Source of the DNA: Candidatus Parcubacteria bacterium
GTDB taxonomy: Bacteria > Patescibacteriota > Minisyncoccia > Phycocordibacterales > Zambryskibacteraceae
NCBI GenBank assembly: GCA_019661805.1
Contig: JAIFWR010000016.1
Location: forward strand, 1 to 6,142
Reading direction: 5' to 3'
Length of the DNA: 6,142 nucleotides
Notes under the pieces: generated by a model
What the model was told of the DNA's origin: nothing
Seen by the model: the letters and a program-made list of their open reading frames with translations, nothing else
Database searches by the model: none
Position numbers and translations under genes: made by a program
Part shown: positions 1-4,771 of the stretch, one piece after another
Layout of the letters: each line of letters starts with the position of its first letter
Numbering within the stretch: position 1 is the first letter of the stretch

Positions 1-1
1 T

Positions 2-136
2 AAAGGCAAGAAAAATCCATGGGCAAAAGTCTACGACCCCACGCGCTCGATCCTCGTCCCCAAGCGCCTCGGCACGAAGGCAAGGGATTACGTCGAGGAG
101 TTTTGGAACGGCGCGCTCAAAAATTTGCTATCATAA
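2..136 (+). CDS. C-terminal fragment of a possible DAO-type FAD-dependent oxidoreductase (5' end outside window)
   Basis: An open frame enters from the left edge and ends at TAA 134-136, giving 44 residues. The frame is G/C-rich at third positions, like the genes downstream. The segment contains NPWAKVYDPTRS, which resembles the NPWAxxYDPSR stretch near the end of the DAO domain in glycine/D-amino-acid-oxidase-like FAD proteins, some of which carry a C-terminal Rieske domain. Here the chain stops about 27 residues after that motif, with no Rieske Cys/His ligands, so it would be the version without the iron-sulfur domain. The resemblance is from memory of the family and rests on one short motif, so the assignment is tentative; that the fragment is coding is more secure. 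The -10 element of the next gene overlaps its last codons. Confidence 0.45.
   Translation, partial: KGKKNPWAKVYDPTRSILVPKRLGTKARDYVEEFWNGALKNLLS
126..134 (+). promoter_or_regulatory. Extended -10 promoter for the VOC gene
   Basis: TGC at 126-128 is followed by TATCAT at 129-134, five of six matches to TATAAT with an upstream TGn. Only seven bases separate the hexamer from the ATG at 142, so initiation at the normal distance would put the RNA 5' end at or next to the start codon. No Shine-Dalgarno sequence lies before the ATG. The element sits in the last codons of the upstream gene. No clear -35 was identified. Confidence 0.5.
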
Positions 137-141
137 GCCGT

Positions 142-633
142 ATGAAAAAAATCACACCCTTTATCTGGTTCGACAAGAATGCCGAAGAAGCCGCGAACTT
201 TTACATTTCCCTCTTCCCGGATTCGAAGATTACCGCTCTCACCCACTACGATAAGGCGGGAGCTGAAGCCTCGAAGATGCCCGAAGGCCTGGTCATGACG
301 GTCTCCTTCAGCCTTTCCGGGACGGACTTCATGGCCTTAAACGGCGGGCCGCATTTCCAGCTGAACGGCGCCGTATCCTTCATGATCGAGTGCGACACGC
401 AGGAGGAGATCGACCACTTCTGGTACGCCTTCGCCGACGGCGGCAAGGAGATCGAGTGCGGCTGGGTCGTCGACAAGTTCGGCATGACGTGGCAGGTTGT
501 GCCGACGATTCTCGGGCGGTACATGACCGACCCGGACAAGGAGAAGGCCGGCCGCGTCATGAAGGCGATGCTCAAAATGAAGAAGCTCGAGATCGAGCCT
601 CTTCAGAGAGCGTATGACGGCGAGGAAGCGTAG
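142..633 (+). CDS. PhnB-like VOC superfamily protein (glyoxalase/3-demethylubiquinone methyltransferase-like fold)
   Basis: This 163-residue protein belongs to the PhnB-like branch of the vicinal oxygen chelate superfamily, often annotated '3-demethylubiquinone-9 3-methyltransferase-like'. Recognisable segments in order are TPFIWFDKNAEEAANFY (5-21), the LFPDSKI turn (24-30), MTVSFSLSG (52-60), NGGPHF (67-72), the ECDTQEEID helix start (83-91), CGW (106-108), DKFGMTWQVVP (111-121), and the C-terminal MKAMLKMKKLEI helix (140-151). The domain is complete, with no extra domain. Its enzymatic reaction is not known; the fold usually binds a metal or small molecule in the cytoplasm. The frame stays open back to base 19, but conserved sequence begins at MKKITPF and the earlier part overlaps the upstream gene in another frame, so ATG 142 is chosen. 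It appears monocistronic: its stop TAG abuts the stop of a minus-strand ORF. Confidence 0.9.
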   Translation: MKKITPFIWFDKNAEEAANFYISLFPDSKITALTHYDKAGAEASKMPEGLVMTVSFSLSGTDFMALNGGPHFQLNGAVSFMIECDTQEEIDHFWYAFADGGKEIECGWVVDKFGMTWQVVPTILGRYMTDPDKEKAGRVMKAMLKMKKLEIEPLQRAYDGEEA

Positions 634-786
634 TCAGATTCCCGCTTCCCTCTCCGCCTCGTCGGCGCGGCGCTTGGCCGCCTCTGCCTCCTCTTCGGCG
701 TTGTCGGATACCTCCCTTTCGTGCCGAGCCGCTTCGACACGGGCGTTATGCGCTTCTTCCTCGGCTTCGCGTTTTTCGTCTGGCAT
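634..786 (-). CDS. Small charged coiled-coil protein (50 aa), hypothetical
   Basis: A minus-strand ORF runs from ATG 786-784 to TGA 636-634 and encodes 50 residues. Almost the whole chain is Glu, Ala, Arg, Lys and Asp (for example EAEEEAHNARVEAARHERE), with alanines at heptad-like spacing, so it should form one long amphipathic helix or coiled coil. There is no signal peptide or membrane segment. I recognise no family and assign no function. Its stop is directly adjacent to the stop of the convergent VOC gene. Upstream are a CATAAT hexamer (804-799 on the minus strand) twelve bases before the ATG, and a palindrome at 813-831; there is no Shine-Dalgarno sequence. The opposite strand also has an open, Ser/Ala-rich frame, as expected opposite such codons. 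The charged composition makes this strand the better candidate, but a chance ORF cannot be excluded. Confidence 0.45.
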   Translation of the reverse strand: MPDEKREAEEEAHNARVEAARHEREVSDNAEEEAEAAKRRADEAEREAGI

Positions 787-800
787 GGTAATGATTTGAT

Positions 801-883
801 TATGGATAACCAGTTGAATAGACGATTCAACAGCTGAATGGTTTCAAAAAATTGTCCACACGAATCCACATGTTGTCCCCACA
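801..883. other. Cluster of DnaA-box-like 9-mers
   Basis: Relative to the consensus TTATCCACA, the plus strand has TTGTCCACA at 852-860 (8 of 9), GAATCCACA at 862-870 (7 of 9) and TTGTCCCCA at 873-881 (7 of 9). The minus strand has TTATCCATA at 809-801 (8 of 9). The three plus-strand copies are spaced 10-11 bases apart, placing them on one face of the helix. The stretch is AT-richer than the flanking genes. This could be part of an origin or a DnaA-regulated site. No dnaA, dnaN or rpmH gene is in the window, so the assignment rests on motif matches alone. Confidence 0.35.
813..831. repeat. Perfect 7-bp inverted repeat, operator-like
   Basis: GTTGAAT (813-819) and ATTCAAC (825-831) are perfect reverse complements separated by AGACG. 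The centre-to-centre distance is about 12 bases, close to one helical turn, as in many dimeric repressor sites. It lies 27 bases upstream of the start of the small minus-strand ORF, just before that ORF's candidate CATAAT hexamer, and beside the DnaA-box-like cluster. No run of T follows, so it is not a terminator. Which protein binds, if any, is unknown. Confidence 0.45.
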
Positions 884-1061
884 GTTGTTCGAAAAATCGT
901 TCTGACAGGATCGCCTTCCCCGTCCGACTAATACTCTTGGTCAGCGGAGCGGAGCTTCCTTAACTTTCTTTCAAAGGTCTCGCCCAAGTGAGGGCCATTC
1001 CTTCACACAGAGGCCACAATGCGCAAGTTTGCGGAACGCCCCTTCACGCTGGCCCTTCTAC

Positions 1062-1089
1062 GCAAAAGTCCCCTACGGGGGACTTTTGC
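1062..1089 (+). terminator. Perfect 12-bp hairpin with a UACG loop, intrinsic terminator
   Basis: The arms at 1062-1073 (GCAAAAGTCCCC) and 1078-1089 (GGGGACTTTTGC) pair perfectly around loop TACG. C1073-UACG-G1078 is a UNCG-type tetraloop, a very stable class. A GC core is flanked by A4 and T4, so the T-run of the terminator lies in the outer stem and works on either strand. No plus-strand protein gene ends shortly upstream: the VOC stop is about 430 bases away. It may therefore terminate a non-coding transcript, or insulate the promoter that starts only eight bases downstream. Confidence 0.75.
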
Positions 1090-1093
1090 TTTG

Positions 1094-1102
1094 TGGTAAA
1101 AT
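1094..1102 (+). promoter_or_regulatory. Extended -10 promoter for the GDLNGD-type exported protein
   Basis: TGG at 1094-1096 precedes TAAAAT at 1097-1102, five of six matches with an upstream TGn. Six bases separate it from ATG 1109, so the predicted transcript would start at or within a base or two of the start codon. There is no Shine-Dalgarno sequence. The -35 position falls inside the preceding terminator hairpin and shows no match, consistent with dependence on the extended -10. Confidence 0.5.
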
Positions 1103-1108
1103 CAACTT

Positions 1109-1651
1109 ATGAAGAAATTTCTCCTCCTTATTATCGCCCTCGCCGTCCTCGCCGGCTCGTATTATTGGAAGAAGGCTCCTTCGAAACCCGCGGCCGACCC
1201 GACCTCGACGACGGTAGGCGCGGGTTTCGAGCCGGATTCCTCCTCCGCGACCTTCGAGATCGACGGGGAGAAGGTGACCCTCTCTGGCGGACACGGCTCC
1301 TCTGCGGGCACCGACGGCATCGCGACCGAGACGGAGATCCTCGACGAGAAGGCCTTCGGCGACCTAAACGGCGACAGTAAGAGCGATTCGGTCATCCTCC
1401 TCGCCCGTTCGGGCGGCGGCTCGGGCGTCTTCGTCTACGCGGCGGCCTTTGTCTCCGGCACGCTCGGCTACAAGGGCACGGAGGTGATCTTCCTCGGCGA
1501 CCGGATCGCCCCGCAGTCTGTTTCTATATCGAACGGGGTGGCAACGGTGAAGTTCCTCGACCGGAAGGAGGGCGAGGCCTTCGCCGCCGAGCCGACCGTC
1601 CCCGTCTCTAAGCAATTCGTCTACAAAAACGGCGAGTTTAGGGAGAAGTAG
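1109..1651 (+). CDS. Membrane-anchored exported protein with a GDLNGD (FG-GAP/EF-hand-like) motif, hypothetical
   Basis: This 180-residue protein has a signal-anchor at its N terminus: KK, then a hydrophobic stretch (about 4-18), then YYWKK. There is no lipobox cysteine, so it is probably anchored by this helix with the rest outside. A Pro/Ala/Ser/Thr linker (about 23-46) is followed by a globular region containing EIDGEKVTL (50-58), FGDLNGDSKSD (83-93), VILLARSGGGSGVFVY (95-110), FLGDRIAPQS (128-137) and DRKEGE (151-156). The Asp-rich GDLNGDxxxD loop is typical of FG-GAP or EF-hand-like calcium sites. The later segments resemble a domain seen in Patescibacterial and proteobacterial surface proteins, sometimes beside META domains; this is recalled rather than searched. 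Function is unknown, with an extracytoplasmic calcium-binding or structural role as inference. The gene has its own promoter, and a hairpin with a T-run follows its stop. Confidence 0.8.
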   Translation: MKKFLLLIIALAVLAGSYYWKKAPSKPAADPTSTTVGAGFEPDSSSATFEIDGEKVTLSGGHGSSAGTDGIATETEILDEKAFGDLNGDSKSDSVILLARSGGGSGVFVYAAAFVSGTLGYKGTEVIFLGDRIAPQSVSISNGVATVKFLDRKEGEAFAAEPTVPVSKQFVYKNGEFREK

Positions 1652-1668
1652 CGCTTTTCCCCTTTTTA

Positions 1669-1677
1669 TGCTTTAAT
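1669..1677 (+). promoter_or_regulatory. Extended -10 promoter candidate for typA
   Basis: TGC at 1669-1671 precedes TTTAAT at 1672-1677, five of six matches with an upstream TGn. Initiation about seven bases downstream would start the RNA near 1684, exactly at the left arm of the hairpin at 1684-1698. The in-frame ATG at 1676 overlaps this hexamer and would be absent from such a transcript, which supports the internal start at 1706. Confidence 0.4.
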
Positions 1678-1683
1678 GAATCC

Positions 1684-1705
1684 CCGCCGTTGCGGCGGAT
1701 TTTTT
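1684..1705 (+). terminator. GC hairpin plus T-run immediately before the typA start
   Basis: CCGCCG (1684-1689) and CGGCGG (1693-1698) form a 6-bp stem around TTG, followed by A and six Ts (1700-1705) that abut ATG 1706. The form is that of an intrinsic terminator, and it sits 32 bases after the stop of the upstream gene, which it probably terminates. If typA is transcribed from the -10 at 1669-1677, the same hairpin would form the extreme 5' end of its mRNA. Confidence 0.6.
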
Positions 1706-3490
1706 ATGGAAATTAGGAACATCGCCATTATCGCCCACGTCGACCACGGCAAGACCACCCTGACCGACGCCTTGCTGCGGCAGAACGGCATGTTCGCCGA
1801 AGGCGAGAGCATGGACTCGAACGACCTCGAGAAGGAGCGCGGCATTACCATTTACTCGAAGAACACCTCTCTTTTCTACAAAGATACCAAGATTAACATC
1901 GTCGACACGCCCGGCCACTCCGACTTCGGAAGCGAGGTCGAGCGCGTCCTCCGCTCCATCGACACGGTCCTCCTCGTCGTAGACGCGCAAGAGGGCCCCA
2001 TGCCCCAGACCCGCTTCGTGTTGAAGAAGAGCCTCGAGCTCGGCTTGAAGCCCATCGTGGTCGTCAATAAGATCGACAAGTCCGCCGCGCGCCCGGACTG
2101 GGTGCACGAGGCCGTTCTTGAGCTCTTCCTCGAACTCGGCGCAAACAACGAGCAGATCGACTTCCCTACTATCTATGCCATCGGACGCGAGGGTGTCGCG
2201 ATGAAAAATCTTAAAGATGAGAGAAGGGACCTCAATCCTCTCCTCGACATGGTCCTCGAGCACGTTCCGCCCGCTCCCCAGCGGCTTGACGTGCCGGTGC
2301 GCCTCCAGCCCTTCAACCTCGCCTACGACAACTTCCTCGGCAGGATGGCCATCGCCAGGGTTTACGAAGGCGTTTTGAAAACGGGCCAGGAAGTATTTGT
2401 CAAGCAGCAGAAGGGCGGCAGCTTCAAGGGGAAGATCACCAAGCTCTTCACCTTCGAGGGCGTGAAGCGGAAGGAGTCCGAGGAAGCGATCGCGGGCGAC
2501 ATTGTCATGCTTGCCGGCTTGCCGGAGATCTTCATCGGTGACACCATCATGGCGGACCAGGGGGCGGAAGCTCTCCCCGCCATCAACGTCGACGAGCCGA
2601 CCATCTCTCTCAACTTCCTCGTCAACAACTCGCCCTTCGCCGGGAAGGAAGGCAAGTTCGTGACCGGCCGCCAGATTCGGGAGAGGCTCGAGAAGGAGCT
2701 TGAGGTGAACGTAGGCCTCAAAGTGGACTTCGACTCGGGCGAGTTCTACCAGGTTTACGGCCGCGGCGAGCTCCATATCGCCATCCTCTGCGAGAACATG
2801 CGCCGCGAGGGCTTCGAGCTCCAGGTCTCCCAGCCAAAAGTTATTTTCAAGGAAGAGGGTGGCGTGAAGACCGAGCCGTATGAAGAAGTGATCATCGACG
2901 TGCCCGAGGAAGCGAGCTCGACCGTCATCGCAGCCTTGAACATCCGCAAGGCCCAGCTTATGGATATGAAGACGGAGAATGGCGCGACCCGCCTCACCTT
3001 CGAGGCGCCGACGCGCGGACTCTTGGGCTACCGGGGTGAGTTCGTCGTCGCGACCAAGGGACTGGGGATATTCTCCTCCCGCTTCACCGAGTTCAAGAAG
3101 TATGCGGGCGAGATCGACCACCACGACGTCGGCGCCATGATCTCGATGGAAGCCGGCAAGTGCCTCGCCTTCTCCCTCGACAACCTCCAGCAGAGGGGCG
3201 TCCTCTACGTCTCGCCGGGCGACGAGGTCTACGCGGGCCAAGTCATCGGCAACTCCTCCAAGGGCGAGGATATGTATGTGAACCCGACGAAGGGCAAGCA
3301 GCTCACCAATATGCGCGCCTCGGGCTCCGACGAAGGCATCTTCCTCGTACCGGCCTTCAAACTCGACATCGAGCGCGCCATGGAGGTCATGAATGGCGAC
3401 GAATATATCGAGATCACGCCGAAATCCGTTCGCCTCCGCAAAATCCTCCTCACCCAGACCGACCGCAACAAGGCGCAGCGGAAGGCCTAG
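1706..3490 (+). CDS. typA: Ribosome-associated translational GTPase TypA/BipA
   Basis: This 594-residue protein is a full-length TypA/BipA, the EF-G-related GTPase that binds the 70S ribosome and helps ribosome assembly and translation under stress. Visible GTPase motifs are AHVDHGKTT (10-18, P-loop), Thr48 within ERGITI (switch I), DTPGH (67-71, switch II with catalytic-type His71) and NKID (121-124). Domain II follows at about residue 195, then EF-G-like domains III and V (GRGELHI at 352-358, [13 protein letters not shown] at 434-446). The TypA-specific C-terminal domain carries [10 protein letters not shown] (535-544) and ends normally. An in-frame ATG at 1676 would add ten residues encoded by a promoter element and hairpin. 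ATG 1706 gives the family-typical start [16 protein letters not shown] and is preferred. No Shine-Dalgarno sequence is present. Third positions are strongly G/C, suggesting a well-adapted resident gene. It ends at the terminator at 3535-3572. Confidence 0.97.
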   Translation: MEIRNIAIIAHVDHGKTTLTDALLRQNGMFAEGESMDSNDLEKERGITIYSKNTSLFYKDTKINIVDTPGHSDFGSEVERVLRSIDTVLLVVDAQEGPMPQTRFVLKKSLELGLKPIVVVNKIDKSAARPDWVHEAVLELFLELGANNEQIDFPTIYAIGREGVAMKNLKDERRDLNPLLDMVLEHVPPAPQRLDVPVRLQPFNLAYDNFLGRMAIARVYEGVLKTGQEVFVKQQKGGSFKGKITKLFTFEGVKRKESEEAIAGDIVMLAGLPEIFIGDTIMADQGAEALPAINVDEPTISLNFLVNNSPFAGKEGKFVTGRQIRERLEKELEVNVGLKVDFDSGEFYQVYGRGELHIAILCENMRREGFELQVSQPKVIFKEEGGVKTEPYEEVIIDVPEEASSTVIAALNIRKAQLMDMKTENGATRLTFEAPTRGLLGYRGEFVVATKGLGIFSSRFTEFKKYAGEIDHHDVGAMISMEAGKCLAFSLDNLQQRGVLYVSPGDEVYAGQVIGNSSKGEDMYVNPTKGKQLTNMRASGSDEGIFLVPAFKLDIERAMEVMNGDEYIEITPKSVRLRKILLTQTDRNKAQRKA

Positions 3491-3534
3491 CCCGTAGGCC
3501 AACGGCCGAGGGATTTGAAATAACTACATGAGTG

Positions 3535-3572
3535 ATGCCCGATCCCGACATGCGTCGGGATCGGGCATTTTT
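3535..3572 (+). terminator. Strong intrinsic terminator after typA
   Basis: Arms at 3535-3549 and 3554-3568 (starting ATGCCCGATC and GTCGGGATCG) form a perfect 15-bp stem around loop ATGC, with a T-run at 3568-3572. It lies 44 bases after the typA stop. The minus-strand reading of the hairpin is not followed by a T-run, so it serves typA rather than the convergent minus-strand gene that ends at 3593. Confidence 0.92.
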
Positions 3573-3592
3573 CATACGAAGAACGAGAGGGT

Positions 3593-3928
3593 TCAGGCAA
3601 CGGCTCGGGGCAGGACGCGCGGACGTCCGGCCACGAGATAGCAGAGCTGGGCGATCGACCGGACGGCTTCGTCGGGGTTCTCGTGCCTCCAGATCTCGTA
3701 GGGCCACACCTCCGGCGGGGCAACGGTATCTCCTTTGTCACAGAGGTAGATGTGCACCGCCTCCTTGGTATTGAAGAGTGCTGAAGCGCGGGCGATGACG
3801 GCGCCTTCAGACGATACTGTGGCGTACCTGTCCGCCTCCAAGTACGGCAGGGCGAGCATCACCGCGAGCCGCCTGGCGTACAGGGAGACATCAAGGTGTT
3901 CCGGACCATCGACGATAATGAGCCGCAT
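3593..3928 (-). CDS. Small P-loop-kinase-like protein with degenerate Walker A, hypothetical
   Basis: This gene encodes 111 residues on the minus strand. The N terminus reads as beta strand, loop, helix: MRLIIVDGPEHLDVSLYARRLA (1-22), then LPYLEAD (27-33). This matches the layout of nucleotide and nucleoside kinases, where VDGPEGSGKS is followed by a helix and LPYLxxD. Here the Gly-Lys pair is missing: residues 8-15 are GPEHLDVS, with Asp13 and Val14 where Gly and Lys are expected. The rest has a predicted strand HIYLCD (59-64) and a helix PDEAVRSIAQLCYLVAG (85-101), but no clear lid or Walker B. It may be a pseudokinase or a nucleotide-independent relative; I recognise no named family. ATG 3928 is preceded by AGGAGG, the only perfect Shine-Dalgarno sequence seen in the window. 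Codon use is G/C-ending like its neighbours. It is transcribed divergently from the hisS-like gene. Confidence 0.75.
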   Translation of the reverse strand: MRLIIVDGPEHLDVSLYARRLAVMLALPYLEADRYATVSSEGAVIARASALFNTKEAVHIYLCDKGDTVAPPEVWPYEIWRHENPDEAVRSIAQLCYLVAGRPRVLPRAVA

Positions 3929-3932
3929 GGAA

Positions 3933-3938
3933 CCTCCT
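3933..3938 (-). promoter_or_regulatory. Consensus Shine-Dalgarno site of the degenerate P-loop gene
   Basis: The minus strand reads AGGAGG, then TTCC, then the ATG at 3928. The four-base gap is short but usable. This fixes the start codon and contrasts with the plus-strand genes, which have no such site. It implies that the organism's ribosomes do carry a canonical anti-Shine-Dalgarno sequence. Confidence 0.8.
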
Positions 3939-3958
3939 GTAAGACCTGTCCGCTATCC

Positions 3959-3964
3959 ATCATA
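3959..3964 (-). promoter_or_regulatory. -10 element of the minus-strand P-loop-like gene
   Basis: The minus strand reads TATGAT at 3964-3959, five of six matches to TATAAT. Initiation about seven bases on would give a leader of roughly 24 bases containing the AGGAGG site. The element lies 28 bases from the hisS-like -10 on the other strand, so the two promoters are divergent and partly superimposed within a 78-base intergenic space. The -35 is weak (TTCTAC at a 16-base spacing). Confidence 0.5.
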
Positions 3965-3992
3965 CTCCTTTTGGCCCCGGGTAGAAAACCTG

Positions 3993-3998
3993 TATAAT
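3993..3998 (+). promoter_or_regulatory. Consensus -10 (TATAAT) of the hisS-like operon
   Basis: A perfect TATAAT, immediately preceded by TG, lies eight bases before ATG 4007. A weak -35 candidate, TTGGCC (3971-3976), is spaced 16 bases upstream. Standard initiation would place the RNA start within one or two bases of the ATG, so the mRNA is predicted to be leaderless. No Shine-Dalgarno sequence is present. Confidence 0.7.
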
Positions 3999-4006
3999 GG
4001 CGGGCA

Positions 4007-4771
4007 ATGGCAAAGCTTTCGACCGAGCCTTATAAAGGCGTCCGGGACTTCTACCCGGAGGATATGGCTGTGCAGAACTATATGTTCGGCGTATGGCGCA
4101 AAGTAGCCGAAGAGGCGGGCTACCAGGAATACAGCGCTTCCCTCCTCGAACCGACAGAGATGTACACGGAGAAGTCTGGTGCAGAAATCGTGAATGAACA
4201 AACATTCACCTTCACCGACCGCGCCGACCGCTCGGTGACACTGCGCCCCGAGATGACACCCTCTCTTGCGCGCATGGTCGCGGCTCAAAGAAGGGAGCTT
4301 AAGTACCCTCTCCGCTGGTTCTCAATCCCAAACATTTTCCGTTATGAACGCCCCCAACGCGGACGCAAACGTGAACACTGGCAATTTAACGCCGATCTTT
4401 TAGGCGTTGCTGGGCTCGAAGGAGATAAGGAAATAATTTCTTTGGCGTACAAGATGATGAAGGCTTTCGGCGCTAAAGATGAAGATTTCGAGATTAGGAT
4501 AAATAAGGGCAATATCGAAGATTTCAAGGATATCGCACCCAACATCGTCTCCGACCCGGAACTTGCAAGAGGTCAGACATACTATACTGGCGTCGTTTTC
4601 GAAATATTTGATACTAATAAGGAAAATGGTCGTGCTGTAGCTGGCGGCGGAAGGTATGACAACTTGCTCGAAATGTTTGACGTGGAGCCTGTGCCTGCCG
4701 TCGGCTTCGCCATCGGTGATGTGACTATGCGCGACTTCTTGGAGACTCACGGACTCCCAACGCATGCGTAA
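4007..4771 (+). CDS. Truncated histidyl-tRNA synthetase-like protein (catalytic core only)
   Basis: This 254-residue protein is clearly derived from class II histidyl-tRNA synthetase, which attaches histidine to tRNA-His and is usually about 420 residues. Seen in order: KGVRDFYPED (10-19, motif 1 region), TLRPEMT (78-84), motif 2 FRYERPQRGRKREHWQFN (111-128) with Arg112, the histidine-specific segment LARGQTYYTG (186-195; usual form LxRGLDYYT, so Leu-Asp is replaced by Gln-Thr), and motif 3 AGGGRYDNL to PAVGFAIGD (212-238), where the common GLER arginine is replaced. Two parts are missing: most of the insertion domain between FEIRIN (161-166) and LARG (186), and the whole C-terminal anticodon-binding domain, the chain ending in DFLETHGLPTHA. 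Both losses keep the frame. It may be a HisZ-like or other regulatory paralogue, a minimal synthetase, or a decayed copy. Its last eight bases overlap the exonuclease-like gene. Confidence 0.85.
   Translation: MAKLSTEPYKGVRDFYPEDMAVQNYMFGVWRKVAEEAGYQEYSASLLEPTEMYTEKSGAEIVNEQTFTFTDRADRSVTLRPEMTPSLARMVAAQRRELKYPLRWFSIPNIFRYERPQRGRKREHWQFNADLLGVAGLEGDKEIISLAYKMMKAFGAKDEDFEIRINKGNIEDFKDIAPNIVSDPELARGQTYYTGVVFEIFDTNKENGRAVAGGGRYDNLLEMFDVEPVPAVGFAIGDVTMRDFLETHGLPTHA

Larger units (their letters stand above)
787..1061. other. Intergenic region without a convincing protein gene
   Basis: With the terminator at 1062-1089 this makes about 320 bases with no supportable protein gene; the frames here are short or of implausible composition. 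Bases 790-905 are clearly AT-richer than the surrounding genes and hold a palindrome (813-831) and several DnaA-box-like 9-mers. Bases 930-1061 contain local complementarities: AGGGCCA at 991-997 with TGGCCCT at 1050-1056, and CGCAA at 1022-1026 with TTGCG at 1029-1033. I found no tRNA, tmRNA, RNase P, SRP RNA or 5S rRNA signature that holds up. Candidate roles are a replication-initiator binding region, a small RNA gene, or the promoter region of the small minus-strand ORF. Confidence 0.6.

Noticed and set aside
19..141. N-terminal extension of the VOC protein to an ATG at 19
   Set aside because: The added residues show no VOC similarity and lie over the tail of another gene in a different, better-looking frame; conserved sequence and a -10 element support ATG 142.
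62..760. Near-repeat of CTCGGCACGAA around 68-78 and on the minus strand around 715-725
   Set aside because: Only about 11 bases match, in unrelated contexts; this is expected by chance in GC-rich coding sequence.
918..997. Minus-strand short frame containing GETFERKLRKL, reminiscent of ribosomal protein bS21
   Set aside because: The frame has no start codon, is bounded by nearby stops, and lacks the rest of the bS21 pattern.
905..1000. A minus-strand 5S rRNA-like stretch (AAGTTAAGG and GAGTATTAGTCGG)
   Set aside because: Short pieces resemble conserved 5S segments, but no complementary 5' strand for helix I and no proper order of the other helices could be found.
1019..1099. A 26-codon plus-strand ORF beginning ATG CGC AAG
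   Set aside because: It runs through the terminator hairpin and ends in the -10 of the next gene, with no ribosome binding site or family resemblance.
1676..1705. Upstream typA start at ATG 1676
   Set aside because: It overlaps the -10 hexamer, and the ten added residues are encoded by the hairpin and T-run; the family-typical N terminus begins at 1706.
1673..3502. A 609-codon open frame on the minus strand opposite typA
   Set aside because: It is the antisense of strongly G/C-ending typA codons; its composition is repetitive in Leu, Val, Asp and Glu, with no recognisable domain, while the plus strand encodes an unmistakable TypA.
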